Assembly (NCBI GenBank): GCA_001655195.1
Contig: LPNY01000158.1
Location: forward strand, 182,236-238,631
Reading direction: 5' to 3'
Source: Arcobacter sp. EP1
GTDB lineage: Bacteria; Campylobacterota; Campylobacteria; Campylobacterales; Arcobacteraceae
DNA length: 56,396 nucleotides
Shown one piece after another: positions 18,303 through 27,683 of this stretch. The notes under the pieces are model-generated. The model saw only the letters and a program-made list of their open reading frames with translations. It was not told where the DNA came from and searched no databases. Every line of letters begins with the position of its first letter. Positions within the stretch are counted from its first letter, which is position 1. Both the position numbers and the translations under genes were made by a program.

Positions 18303-19063
18303 GATTTTAACTCTTTGTTTTTTTCATAGAGTTTAATATATTTGTAAAAGTTTGTCACAGCATGGGAAATGGCAATAACAAGTCCCACATAACCATCTAA
18401 GAACCCACGCTTAAAAATGTAGGTTTTAATAAATGAAAACATTCCATTAAAGAATGCTTTTAAGGGAGAAGAACTTTTTTTACCCACTTTTTCATTGGCA
18501 AATATTTCAGAGTAGCTATCTGCTTTTTGTACAAATTGACTAATACTACTATAAGGATAGTGCTTTAATTCACCATTAACAAGATCTATAGAAAAACCTT
18601 TACTGATTACCTTCTCATGTACCATGTTATCATTAAACGTAGTGAGTGCTTTGTTATAGACTCGTACAATTCTTTCTTCACCCCAACCACAATAGTTAAT
18701 TTTTTTGGTTTTATAGTAGTTTGAACGCCGTATTTCATAAACTTTTGTAGAATCAAGTTCTAAGTTACTAATCTCTTCAAACATCCCTTGACTAACAACT
18801 TCATCTGCATCCAAAGAGAGAATCCAATCATTTTTAGCATAAGTAGCTGCTTGATTTTTAGTTGTACCAAAACCTAGAAAAGAGCCTTCGATAATATTGA
18901 CATTTGCATACTCTTTTGCAATAGCAGCGGTACCATCTGTTGAGCCATTTTCATACAAAACAACATCATCAAACTGTTTTAGACTTTCTAAAACAGTTCC
19001 AATAGTGCTTGCCCCATTTTTAACAATAATAACAACTGAGATATGTGTAATTTTATTTTTCAT
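18299..19063 (-). CDS. Glycosyltransferase family 2, LPS core type (WaaE/KdtX/LgtF-like)
   Basis: A 254-residue GT-A enzyme. ISVVIIVKNGASTIGTVLESL opens the nucleotide-binding fold, LYENGSTDGTAAIA follows, and LSLDADEVVS is the metal-binding DxD region. The pattern is that of the WaaE/KdtX group, which adds glucose to heptose I of the inner core. The C-terminal ~60 residues contain an amphipathic, partly hydrophobic stretch (GYVGLVIAISHAVTNF) that may bind the membrane. It overlaps its neighbours by 1 and 4 bases. Confidence 0.85.
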   Translation of the reverse strand: MKNKITHISVVIIVKNGASTIGTVLESLKQFDDVVLYENGSTDGTAAIAKEYANVNIIEGSFLGFGTTKNQAATYAKNDWILSLDADEVVSQGMFEEISNLELDSTKVYEIRRSNYYKTKKINYCGWGEERIVRVYNKALTTFNDNMVHEKVISKGFSIDLVNGELKHYPYSSISQFVQKADSYSEIFANEKVGKKSSSPLKAFFNGMFSFIKTYIFKRGFLDGYVGLVIAISHAVTNFYKYIKLYEKNKELKS

Positions 19064-19806
19064 TAGTCAGTAACTTTTTGACCTTTCAATCGTTTTTTAA
19101 AGTTTTTGGTACGTTTATTTTTATTGGAATAAAAACAGACCCTTTGGGTAAAATCTATTTGTGTATCATAAAGACTTAGATACTCAGTTGCCATAATTTC
19201 TAATTCATCATCACGTGCCCACAGTTTTGAAAAATTCATTGCTCTGTCTTCTGCACCTAATTCAAAAAATTGCATACGGTTAATATCTACAATTTTAAAA
19301 ATAAACTCATTATCTTCTTTTTTAATTAAAATATTACCTGGAGAGTAATCTTTATGAAATATATTGTTTTCATGCAACTCATAAGTAAACCGGGCAAAAG
19401 CTTTTAGAATCTCTTCTTTAGCAGGAAAGTTATCATCAAGTAAAGGCTCGCGAATAGTAAAATCGTAATCAAACTTTTCACTGACAAAATAACTTTGTGA
19501 TAGTAAACAAGTATCAAAAAACTCTATATATCCAATTGGATTTGGCGTAAACCTTCCAATTTTTAAAGAGTATTCATAAGACTTCTTCGCTTTTGAAGCT
19601 CTAAAAAAGGAGTAAACAATACGGTTAATAATATTTGGAACTTTGAATGCTTTTACAACCGTATCAATATCTGCATGACTGATGATTTTTAACTCATTTC
19701 TTGCTTTATGGATTGTTGTATCATTTTTACTAAAAAAGGTTTGGATATTTAGGAAAAAATCTTTAAAACTATTTTCATATTTTGAATCTATTATATATTT
19801 AAACAT
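19063..19806 (-). CDS. LPS core kinase-like protein (InaA/KdkA/WaaP superfamily)
   Basis: Carries the protein-kinase-like catalytic core. HKDYSPGNILI near residue 157 contains the catalytic Asp and metal-binding Asn, and KIVDINRMQF is the DFG-equivalent (Asp-Ile-Asn). Members of this superfamily phosphorylate heptose or Kdo in the LPS core. ATG 19806 is preferred over TTG 19812. There is no clear Shine-Dalgarno, and a TACAAT -10 box (19819–19814) ends seven bases upstream, so the mRNA may be leaderless. It heads the minus-strand core operon and is divergent from the GT4 gene at 19880. Confidence 0.75.
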   Translation of the reverse strand: MFKYIIDSKYENSFKDFFLNIQTFFSKNDTTIHKARNELKIISHADIDTVVKAFKVPNIINRIVYSFFRASKAKKSYEYSLKIGRFTPNPIGYIEFFDTCLLSQSYFVSEKFDYDFTIREPLLDDNFPAKEEILKAFARFTYELHENNIFHKDYSPGNILIKKEDNEFIFKIVDINRMQFFELGAEDRAMNFSKLWARDDELEIMATEYLSLYDTQIDFTQRVCFYSNKNKRTKNFKKRLKGQKVTD

Positions 19807-19879
19807 AGGCAAGATTGTATCAAAAACCTACTTTCAATTTAGTTATGGTAAAATCGCCATTAAAAATACAAAGTAACCA

Positions 19880-20968
19880 ATGAAAAAAAATATATTAGAA
19901 TTTTGCTTATCCCCTGATTTAGGTGGACTTGAACTCTTTATGCTAAATTGTTTTACTCACTTCAAAGAAGAGACAACATGCAAAGTAATCGTAGCACCTA
20001 ATAGCAAACTTGATAATTACTTAGAAAATGAAGAAAAGTTTCATATAAAAAGAAATAAACTCTTTCCAATTATTCCAGCACTCAAGCTTGCATCTTTTAT
20101 TGATGATAATAATATTGACGTTATTCACTTTCATTGGACAAAAGATATTGCAACAGTTGTATTAGCACGAGTTATAAGTAAGAAAAAACCAAAGGTTCTT
20201 CAAACACGAAATATGACAATGACACGTTTTAAAGATGATTTTTATCATAAATGGCTTTATAAAAACATCCATACTATGCATGCAGTTACCCATCAAGTTA
20301 AAGCACAAATACAAAAATTTATTCCGCAAGATATTTGCCCTAAGGTAGAAGTTGTCTATATGGGAACAGAAACTAAAACTATCAATTGTGATAAACTGTT
20401 CTCTTTAAGAGAACAATATAAGTTAACAGATATGGATACATTTATTGTAGGAATTATTGGACGAATAGAAGAGGCAAAAGGACAATACCTTGTTATTGAA
20501 GCTATTGAGAAATTAAAAGATTTAAATATCAAAGCACTCATTGTTGGTCATACAATGGATGAAGAGTATTTAAATGGATTAAAACAAAAGATTAAAGAGC
20601 TAAATATTGAAGAAAAAATAATCTTCACAGGTTTTACCAAAGAAGTCAATGAACACATGAGCTTATGTAATACAACAGTTCTTGCCACACCAAAAGAAAC
20701 TTTTGGACTTGTTGTTATAGAATCCATGATCAATGGTGTACCTGTTATTGCAACGAATAATGGTGGTCCCTTAGAAATTATTAAAGATAATATTGATGGA
20801 CTTTTATTTAACAGAACGAGTGTTGATTTGGCACAAAAACTATCACAACTATACAAAGATAAAGAGTTAAAAGAGAAACTCTCTTTAAATGCTTTTAATA
20901 CTGCCAATGAAAAATTTAATAATGAAAAACAAATAGACAAACTATCTACTGTTATAAAAGGAATGTAA
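19880..20968 (+). CDS. Glycosyltransferase family 4
   Basis: A 362-residue retaining GT-B enzyme. LSPDLGGLELFMLNCF near the N-terminus is the glycine-rich acceptor-side loop. IIGRIEEAKGQYLVIEAIEKL starts the donor domain, and TPKETFGLVVIESMINGVPVIATNNGGPLEII is the classical E-x7-E GT4 motif. It probably transfers a hexose to LPS core or O-chain. It is the first gene of a two-gene plus-strand unit with the next GT9 gene (one base between stop and TTG start), convergent with the minus-strand genes beyond. Confidence 0.88.
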   Translation: MKKNILEFCLSPDLGGLELFMLNCFTHFKEETTCKVIVAPNSKLDNYLENEEKFHIKRNKLFPIIPALKLASFIDDNNIDVIHFHWTKDIATVVLARVISKKKPKVLQTRNMTMTRFKDDFYHKWLYKNIHTMHAVTHQVKAQIQKFIPQDICPKVEVVYMGTETKTINCDKLFSLREQYKLTDMDTFIVGIIGRIEEAKGQYLVIEAIEKLKDLNIKALIVGHTMDEEYLNGLKQKIKELNIEEKIIFTGFTKEVNEHMSLCNTTVLATPKETFGLVVIESMINGVPVIATNNGGPLEIIKDNIDGLLFNRTSVDLAQKLSQLYKDKELKEKLSLNAFNTANEKFNNEKQIDKLSTVIKGM

Positions 20969-20969
20969 T

Positions 20970-21992
20970 TTGAAATTAAACTTTAGAAGAGGAAGTGCCT
21001 TTGCTTCAAAAAAAGCAAAAGATTTTCTACAAGATAAACAACCTGAAGATTTTAAAAATATAACCGTTATTCGTCATGCAGCTATTGGTGACTTTATGAA
21101 TATTCGACCATTTTTAATAAATTTAAGAGGATATTTTCCAAATGCTAAAATTACACTTAGTGTCGATAGAAATGCGATGTATGGAATCCCAAATGACTTA
21201 ATAGATAATATTCATATTATTGATAAACGTAATAAAAAGACAAAAAACAGAAGTTCACTTTTAAATCGAATTAAACAAATAAAAGAACTTCCACCGCAAG
21301 ATATCATTTTTGATTTAACGGATAGTACACTCACATTATTACAAATAATTTTTTCTAATGCGAAACTAAAAATAGGCTACCCCTATAGAGGAATTAGAAG
21401 AGCTTTCTATGATATCGCAACACTTAGGAGTGATTTTGTAATTGAAGCAGAATCCACTCAACATATGCTAAATATTTTAGGTTCAAAAAACTTGACGCCC
21501 TTACAGTATGGTTTTGAAAAAAAATATCCTAAGGACTTAAAAAATAGAATTATCTATTTTGCAGGTGCATCAACGGCAAATAAATGTTGGGAAACTTCAA
21601 AATTTACTGCACTAATCAATAAACTCTCAAGTGAATACCTTGATTACGAGCATGTTATTCTTCAAGGTATTAAAGATGACGAGAAGTTTCAGGATATCTA
21701 CCAACCACTTAAAGATAAAAAGAATGTCTTAATTCAAGAACCTATGGAACTAGATGTTGTTATGCAATACTTAAGTGATGCAAAATGCGTGATATCTAAT
21801 GATACTGGTATTCGAAATATGGCAATTGCTGTAGAAACGCCAACAGTAGGCATATTTTTTGCAACAGGTGCATATAGGTATTGGCCAAGAGATGGGAAAA
21901 ATGTTTGTGTATTTAACAATGACTATCTAAGCCCATCTATTCAAGATGTTTGGGATGAGACAAAACATCTTTTAACTAAACTATATTCATAA
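20970..21992 (+). CDS. Glycosyltransferase family 9 (heptosyltransferase-like)
   Basis: A 340-residue protein starting at TTG 20970, directly after the stop of the GT4 gene, with AAAAGGAA upstream. ITVIRHAAIGDFMNIRPFLINL is the GT9 N-terminal block and ISNDTGIRNMAIAVETPTVGIFFATGAYRYWP the donor site. Here ND-TG-IRN replaces the usual NDTGPMH, so the donor pocket differs from WaaF/WaaC. The acceptor is unknown. The gene ends six bases from a convergent GT9 gene. Confidence 0.82.
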   Translation: MKLNFRRGSAFASKKAKDFLQDKQPEDFKNITVIRHAAIGDFMNIRPFLINLRGYFPNAKITLSVDRNAMYGIPNDLIDNIHIIDKRNKKTKNRSSLLNRIKQIKELPPQDIIFDLTDSTLTLLQIIFSNAKLKIGYPYRGIRRAFYDIATLRSDFVIEAESTQHMLNILGSKNLTPLQYGFEKKYPKDLKNRIIYFAGASTANKCWETSKFTALINKLSSEYLDYEHVILQGIKDDEKFQDIYQPLKDKKNVLIQEPMELDVVMQYLSDAKCVISNDTGIRNMAIAVETPTVGIFFATGAYRYWPRDGKNVCVFNNDYLSPSIQDVWDETKHLLTKLYS

Positions 21993-21998
21993 CTTAAT

Positions 21999-23042
21999 TT
22001 ATTTTAATTGAGTATAAAAACTTTTAAAACTATCTTTAAGTTCACTCATTAAAACTTTATTGGTTCCTAAAGGTAGTCCAAAAGGATCTTTATTATTAGT
22101 TGGCTCAAAATAAATTTGAGTGATTCCACTTGATGGTTTTACTAGTTCTGGATTTGAAAAGGCAAATACTGAAAATATTGGTATTCCAACAGATACTGCA
22201 ATATGATACAGTCCAGTATCAGGCACAATAATAAACTTACTCCATTTCATCAAGGATACTACTTCTTCAATATTTAAAGATTTTAATCGTATATAGTCAA
22301 TATTATTAGGTTCTAAATAGTTTTTAATCATCTCTTCTTGCAAGAACTCTTGACCTGGATTTAAAACTATCGAGGGTATTAATTGATATTCATCATATAT
22401 GAATTGAATTAATTCATATACTCTTTCTAACTCTAAAAGCTTTTCTAGTCCTCCTGAGCCTAATGAAATTATATATGTATTATCCTTTTGAAAACTTCTC
22501 AAATACTCTTGAATACTTTTGTCTGTACTTTCTTGTGAGTAGATAAACGGTTTAGTATCAAGTTGCTTAAATTGTATATCAAGAAAGGATAAAATTTTAT
22601 ACAATCTATTGGTATAGTGAAAAGGGTTCTCAAAAACATTGTCATTAATCTCTTGTATTTGAATGTTATTAGTTGACCAAACTTTCCAGTTTGAAAAACC
22701 TAAACGATACTTAACGCCACTTAGTTTAACCATTTTTATAGCAGATCCACTACCATATAAATCAATGAATAGATCCAAGTTTAAACTATATATTTTTAAT
22801 TGAGTTTTTATTTTATTAAAAATATATTTAAGTCTGTTTTTTTTAGTTCGATCAGTTACAATAACTTCTGTAACATTAGGATTTAATTTTAAAACTTGTT
22901 TACCAATAGGATCAACAAATACAAAAATTTCTGAATTTGGATAATTCTTTTTAATTTCATTTAATATTGGAGTACGCATTAATACATCCCCTAATAATCC
23001 ATACATTATTATCCCTATTCTTTTAATCTCTTTTTGTTCCAA
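21999..23042 (-). CDS. Glycosyltransferase family 9
   Basis: A 347-residue protein. RIGIIMYGLLGDVLMRTPILNEIKK is the N-terminal GT9 signature, with FVDPIGKQVLKLNPNVTEVI typical of the first Rossmann domain. FIIVPDTGLYHIAVSVGIPIFSVFAFSNPELV is the donor-site block, with LYH in place of PMH. It is the most downstream gene of the minus-strand O-chain block and 27 bases past the GT2 gene. The donor could be a heptose or another ADP- or dTDP-sugar. Confidence 0.82.
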   Translation of the reverse strand: MEQKEIKRIGIIMYGLLGDVLMRTPILNEIKKNYPNSEIFVFVDPIGKQVLKLNPNVTEVIVTDRTKKNRLKYIFNKIKTQLKIYSLNLDLFIDLYGSGSAIKMVKLSGVKYRLGFSNWKVWSTNNIQIQEINDNVFENPFHYTNRLYKILSFLDIQFKQLDTKPFIYSQESTDKSIQEYLRSFQKDNTYIISLGSGGLEKLLELERVYELIQFIYDEYQLIPSIVLNPGQEFLQEEMIKNYLEPNNIDYIRLKSLNIEEVVSLMKWSKFIIVPDTGLYHIAVSVGIPIFSVFAFSNPELVKPSSGITQIYFEPTNNKDPFGLPLGTNKVLMSELKDSFKSFYTQLK

Positions 23043-23069
23043 TTAAATAACCCTTTCTGAAATCCTATT

Positions 23070-23894
23070 TTACTTTTTAATTAAACCATTTATACAAATA
23101 AAGATATCACTCTTTGTATCCATTAAAGCTTCCGTTTCAGCCGTTATTTCAGGATTAAACACCTTCTTATGGTATAAATGGATCACGTTTGCACTATATC
23201 TACATGACTTCATCTTTATTCCAAAGTGTCTCAACCGTCTCTCAATATCAGTATCTTCCCCAGTAGTTGGAAGTACAAAATCTTCATCAAATCCATTGAT
23301 TTTAACAAGGTCTTTTTTCCATGATGACCAATGGCATCCTACAATATGATTCTCTTTTTTTCTCAAGTTATGAATAAGTTTCCATAAAAAAGAATTTGGT
23401 TTAAGACAGACACCGTCATCATAATGACGAATTTCATCAGCCTTAAGCTTGAAATAGCTTGTATAATAGTTATCTAAAAACTCTTTTATCTTCATAGTCC
23501 CACTACGTAGGGCTTTTGAAAACTCTGCTCCTGGTTCAGTACGTCTTCCACATAGAACACTTCTCTCTTCACGCAGTGCCATATGTGACTCTACTAACGT
23601 AGGGAAAGGTACACAATCACCATCAATCCAAATAATATAATCACTTTCTACTGCCCGTAATGCATTGTTACTTGATTTATTTCGTTGCCAACCATTATCC
23701 GGTTGAAAAGTATGTCTGATTTTTACATTGGGGATATTAATACTACGAACGAAATTCGCAATTGTATCACTATTGTTATCTTCAGCAATCACTATTTCAT
23801 TTGGCAAAACTGTTTGTTCCCCTAATGATTCAATAATTAACTTTAAGGCTTCCAAGTCTTTATAAATTGTTACCACGACAGCTGTTGTTATCAT
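23070..23894 (-). CDS. Glycosyltransferase family 2 (paralogue of the gene at 28578)
   Basis: A 274-residue GT-A enzyme. TAVVVTIYKDLEALKLIIESL, IVIAEDNNSDTI and WIDGDCVPFP (metal-binding D-G-D) define the fold. GRRTEPGAEFSK and TGEDTDIERRLRHFGIKMKSCR are acceptor-side and ED-type catalytic-base regions. It is strongly similar to the 28578–29408 product along its whole length, including NGWQRNKSSNNALR. The two copies bracket the nucleotide-sugar cassette. Its ATG overlaps the rmlB stop by 4 bases. Confidence 0.87.
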   Translation of the reverse strand: MITTAVVVTIYKDLEALKLIIESLGEQTVLPNEIVIAEDNNSDTIANFVRSINIPNVKIRHTFQPDNGWQRNKSSNNALRAVESDYIIWIDGDCVPFPTLVESHMALREERSVLCGRRTEPGAEFSKALRSGTMKIKEFLDNYYTSYFKLKADEIRHYDDGVCLKPNSFLWKLIHNLRKKENHIVGCHWSSWKKDLVKINGFDEDFVLPTTGEDTDIERRLRHFGIKMKSCRYSANVIHLYHKKVFNPEITAETEALMDTKSDIFICINGLIKK

Positions 23895-24898
23895 TTATAT
23901 CTCTTTAAATACCATTCTATTGTTTTAAGAATACCTGACTCAAAATTTTCATCTGCACTCCAACCTAACTGTGATTCTATTTTTGTTGCATCAATAGCAT
24001 AACGTCTATCATGTCCCGCACGATCCTCTACATAGGTAATAAGTTCTTTATAACTTTTTGAAGAAGGTTTCATTTCATCAAGTAATTCACAAATCTTATT
24101 TACAATATAGTTATTATCTCTTTCATTTCTTCCACCTATATTATAGGTCTCACCAACATTTCCTTTGTGATAAACTAAATCGATACCCTTACAATGATCC
24201 AAAACATATAACCAATCTCTAATATTTTTACCATCACCATAAATTGGAATTGTGTTACCAAGTAAAGCATTTCTAATAATTGTCGGTATCAGTTTCTCGT
24301 CATGCTGTTTTGGTCCATAATTATTAGAACAATTTGTAATCACTGTATTTAATCCAAAAGTTTCATTATATGCACGAATAATCATATCAGAGCTTGCTTT
24401 GCTGGCACTGTATGGTGAGTTTGGAGCATAAGGCGTTGTTTCCATAAATAGTCCTTCCTCTCCTAATGTACCATAAACTTCATCCGTAGAAATATGATGA
24501 AACCTACAATTTTCATACTCCGTTTTATAGGTAAATGGCTTTTCCATCCAGTACTTTTGCGCCACATCTACCAAAGTATATGTACCATTTACATTTGTTT
24601 CAATAAACACACCAGGATTTTTAATTGAGTTATCCACATGTGATTCAGCAGCAAAATGAATAACTCCTTGAATATCATATTCATTAAAAATAAACTCGAC
24701 TAATTCTCGGTTACAAATATCACCTTTAATAAATTTATAATTAAGATTATTTTCACACTCTTTTAAATTTTCTAAATTACCAGCATATGTTAAAAGATCT
24801 AAATTTATTAATTTATAATCAGTATATTTTTCTAAAAAATAAGGGACAAAATTACTACCAATAAACCCTGCACATCCAGTAACTAGAATATTTTTCAT
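23891..24898 (-). CDS. rmlB: dTDP-glucose 4,6-dehydratase
   Basis: RmlB/RfbB converts dTDP-glucose to dTDP-4-dehydro-6-deoxy-glucose, the shared intermediate for 6-deoxy sugars. The NAD-binding TGCAGFIGSNFV is at residues ~7–18. THISTDEVYG-type HHISTDEVYGTLG carries the catalytic Thr-Asp-Glu, and YSASKASSDM supplies the SDR Tyr and Lys. 335 residues is slightly short of the usual 350. It overlaps the 3-dehydrase gene by one base. Confidence 0.95.
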   Translation of the reverse strand: MKNILVTGCAGFIGSNFVPYFLEKYTDYKLINLDLLTYAGNLENLKECENNLNYKFIKGDICNRELVEFIFNEYDIQGVIHFAAESHVDNSIKNPGVFIETNVNGTYTLVDVAQKYWMEKPFTYKTEYENCRFHHISTDEVYGTLGEEGLFMETTPYAPNSPYSASKASSDMIIRAYNETFGLNTVITNCSNNYGPKQHDEKLIPTIIRNALLGNTIPIYGDGKNIRDWLYVLDHCKGIDLVYHKGNVGETYNIGGRNERDNNYIVNKICELLDEMKPSSKSYKELITYVEDRAGHDRRYAIDATKIESQLGWSADENFESGILKTIEWYLKRYK

Positions 24899-26202
24899 TA
24901 TAAACCTCTTTGGTTAAAAAACTTTTCAAAAACTTCAAATACGTATTGGTAGATTTCTTCATTAAGACCTGGCCATACACCAATCATAAAGGTATCATTT
25001 GTAATTTTTGATGCATTATCTAATGAATATTTCAATTCAAAATCAAACTGTTTATAAGCAGGATGATCTAATAAATTACCGGCAAAAAAGTTTCTTGTTT
25101 GAATTTTATTCTCTTCTAAAAACTCTACAATATCAGCTCTTTTAAAAGGTGCATCATCTTTAATGGTAATCGGGTATGAGAACCAAGAAGCATCTGTTCC
25201 TGAAGGAGTTGTAGGTAAAATAAAATATTGCTCATATTGTGATAAGAAACCATGTAAACATATATAATTATCTTTTCTTCTTTGGGTTAGATCATCTAAC
25301 TTTTTAAGTTGTGCTAAGCCCATAGATGCTTGAAGTTCTAAAGGTTTTACATTGTATCCAATTCGATCATATACATATCGATGGTCTGTAACAACACCTG
25401 TACCTAACCAATCAGCAAATCTTCGATTACATGCCCCTGTTGATGACAGGACATCTTTACCTGCACAAAAACAAGCTCGTCCCCAATCTCTGTAAGACCT
25501 TGCAACATTTGCGGCATTTCTTTGAGAAAATGCAACCATACCACCTTCACCAGTTGTTATATGATGCGCTGCATAAAAAGAGAGTGTTGCAGCATCAGAA
25601 TATTTACCAACAAGTTCACCATCATTATAGGTAGAATCTAATGCATCACAACAATCTTCAATTAAAAAACCACCTTTTTGCTTAATTAACTCATAATACT
25701 TTTTAGTGTTTGCAACAGGAATTCCTAATGGATGTGCATAAACAATTCCTATTACATCTTCATCATTAAAAGCATCCATTACTTGTTCATCATTTAAGTT
25801 ATAAGTTCCAAGTTCTACATCAACAAAAATAGGTTCAAAACCTAGTTGTAAGATCGGATTTACGGTTGTAGGGAAAGAGGCAGCGGTTGTAATAATCTTA
25901 TAATTTTTGTCTTCTATACAGTAAAGTTCTTTCATAGTTTCTAAAGCAATTAAATTAGCAGAAGATCCAGAGTTAACATAAACACCATAAGTTTTAGCAA
26001 GTCTTTGTGCAACTTTTGCTTCAAATTCTGAAGCTTGAGCTCCAAGTCCAAACCATCCGTCTAATACTGTGCCAATAATTGCAGTATATTCATCTTTATC
26101 AATCGTTGGACCAGTATATTGTACAACGGTTTCACCTGGAACAAATTTTTTTTCTTGAGCATCTACAAACTGTTCAACTAAATCTAAAATTTTTTCTTTC
26201 AT
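24898..26202 (-). CDS. Sugar 3-dehydrase of the RfbH/E1 type (DegT/DnrJ/EryC1 fold)
   Basis: A 434-residue PLP/PMP-fold protein very like RfbH (E1), the enzyme that removes the C3 hydroxyl from a 4-keto-6-deoxy nucleotide sugar. In SFYAAHHITTGEGG a His stands where aminotransferases have the PLP lysine, as in E1 and ColD. E1's [2Fe-2S] cysteines seem kept: EDCCDA, then RACFCAGKD and a third Cys before NRRF, though the last spacing is longer (11 rather than about 7 residues). RNFFAGNL is another E1 block. E1 works with a separate iron-sulfur reductase, which is not in this window. The linked rmlA and rmlB suggest a dTDP rather than CDP substrate. Confidence 0.85.
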   Translation of the reverse strand: MKEKILDLVEQFVDAQEKKFVPGETVVQYTGPTIDKDEYTAIIGTVLDGWFGLGAQASEFEAKVAQRLAKTYGVYVNSGSSANLIALETMKELYCIEDKNYKIITTAASFPTTVNPILQLGFEPIFVDVELGTYNLNDEQVMDAFNDEDVIGIVYAHPLGIPVANTKKYYELIKQKGGFLIEDCCDALDSTYNDGELVGKYSDAATLSFYAAHHITTGEGGMVAFSQRNAANVARSYRDWGRACFCAGKDVLSSTGACNRRFADWLGTGVVTDHRYVYDRIGYNVKPLELQASMGLAQLKKLDDLTQRRKDNYICLHGFLSQYEQYFILPTTPSGTDASWFSYPITIKDDAPFKRADIVEFLEENKIQTRNFFAGNLLDHPAYKQFDFELKYSLDNASKITNDTFMIGVWPGLNEEIYQYVFEVFEKFFNQRGL

Positions 26203-27125
26203 TAACTGTTTTCCTTATATAACTTATATGTTTCGTTTAATGCTTCCTCAATTGTATATTGAGGTACCCATTGCAATAAATTCTTTGCTTTTGAATTATC
26301 AATTGATGATAAAAAGATTTGATTTGATGGGTAATCTTTCTTAAGAGAAATCAAATTTGTTTGACTAACCTCTCCTACGATAGACACTATTTTTTTAATA
26401 CTTGTTGTTTTTCCAGTACCTATTAAAATCTCTTCAAATAAGCTTCTTTTTGTATTGAGACACAATTCAATTGCTTTCATATATGCAGAAACAACATCTT
26501 TTACATATATAAAATCCCATTCTTGTTCCCCTTTTTCTAGGGTGATAGTTTTATTATTTAATACTGAATCAATTAAAAAAGGTATTAATTTTAAATTATC
26601 ATTATATCCAAATGGGGCACCTAATTTCAATGTTAACATATTTAATTTACTACTTTTTGCATAAAATTTAAGAATACTATCAAAAGATGATTTTGTTGAT
26701 GAGTAGAGATTAAAGGGTGAGTTTTCACTTTTTTCATTAATAGGATTTTCAAAGGTACTGTACTCAAAAAATGTTCCTGTATTAATAAAAAAATCAACAT
26801 TAAATGAATTACAATACTCTAATAAAACAGAAGGAAATTTTACATTTGAGTCAATCATATTCTCAATATCTTTTTCAGAGTGTGATTTTACGTAATAAGT
26901 TGCTAAATGAATTACTCCATGTATTTCGTGTTTTTCAAAAACTGTTTTTAATGCTATTTTATCTAAATCATAGGCAATGATATTGTGCAGATTTTTTTCT
27001 ATTCTAAAAATATCAGAAGTACTTCGTTTTAGTATAACAATTTTATATTCTGGTTTTTGAACTAATGCATCAAGTAAGTAACTACCAATAAAACCTGTTG
27101 CCCCAGTAATAAGTAATGTTTTCAT
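26202..27125 (-). CDS. NAD(P)-dependent SDR reductase/epimerase (RfbJ/AscF-like position)
   Basis: A 307-residue extended SDR. The Rossmann motif TGATGFIGSYL is at residues 7–17. FINTGTFFEYS contains the catalytic Thr region and YSSTK the Tyr-x3-Lys pair. WDFIYVKDVVSAYMKAIE is the conserved substrate-side block. It is next to the RfbH-type dehydrase and rmlC, where 3,6-dideoxyhexose clusters place the final 4-ketoreductase (abequose synthase RfbJ, ascarylose reductase AscF). That role is an inference. It could also be an epimerase. AT-rich compared with its neighbours. Confidence 0.75.
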   Translation of the reverse strand: MKTLLITGATGFIGSYLLDALVQKPEYKIVILKRSTSDIFRIEKNLHNIIAYDLDKIALKTVFEKHEIHGVIHLATYYVKSHSEKDIENMIDSNVKFPSVLLEYCNSFNVDFFINTGTFFEYSTFENPINEKSENSPFNLYSSTKSSFDSILKFYAKSSKLNMLTLKLGAPFGYNDNLKLIPFLIDSVLNNKTITLEKGEQEWDFIYVKDVVSAYMKAIELCLNTKRSLFEEILIGTGKTTSIKKIVSIVGEVSQTNLISLKKDYPSNQIFLSSIDNSKAKNLLQWVPQYTIEEALNETYKLYKENS

Positions 27126-27137
27126 CTACTTGTCCTT

Positions 27138-27683
27138 CTAAAATAAAATTGCAGCACTTAAGAGGGGAAGCTCTTGATCTTTTTCAGAGATACAAATATC
27201 CTCAAAATTTACTGGTAAACTAATGTTTAATTTTTTATCAAAAATATTAAGTCCTGTATAGTTTTCAGGGGAATAATAGTCATCAAGTTTATAATGCATA
27301 ACAGCCGTATCACTTAAAGCTAAAAATCCATGGGCATAACCCTTTGGAATAAAAACTTGCCTATTATTATCACTGCTTAGTTCAATCGTAATATATTCAC
27401 CAAAAGTTGGTGATTCTTTTTTTATATCAACAATTATATCTAAGACTTTCCCATAACTCACACTAACTAATTTGGATTGTGCAAAATCACCAACTTGATA
27501 ATGTAAACCACGTAAGGTATTCTTTTTAGACTTTGATTCAAATTCTAATACAAAGTTAGTACTACATACGTTTTCACAAAACTCTGCATGTTTAAAACTT
27601 TCATAAAAATAACCTCTTTCATCGCTATATACATTAGGTTGAATAATAATTACATCATCAAACTTTGTTTTATTGTACGTCAT
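27138..27683 (-). CDS. rmlC: dTDP-4-dehydrorhamnose 3,5-epimerase-like (RmlC family)
   Basis: A cupin epimerase of 181 residues. [18 protein letters not shown] (His base) and [16 protein letters not shown] are the RmlC signatures, with a C-terminal Tyr region in [15 protein letters not shown] 27683 ([10 protein letters not shown]) is chosen because GAAGG lies eight bases upstream; six earlier open codons run into rmlA. The start overlaps the rmlA end by 14 bases. No rmlD is nearby, so its product may feed the 3-deoxygenation branch, as AscE does in ascarylose synthesis. Confidence 0.88.
   Translation of the reverse strand: MTYNKTKFDDVIIIQPNVYSDERGYFYESFKHAEFCENVCSTNFVLEFESKSKKNTLRGLHYQVGDFAQSKLVSVSYGKVLDIIVDIKKESPTFGEYITIELSSDNNRQVFIPKGYAHGFLALSDTAVMHYKLDDYYSPENYTGLNIFDKKLNISLPVNFEDICISEKDQELPLLSAAILF

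Noticed and set aside
24898-26202. Ordinary sugar aminotransferase of the DegT family
   Set aside because: The PLP lysine is replaced by His and E1-like cysteines are present, which fits a 3-dehydrase instead.
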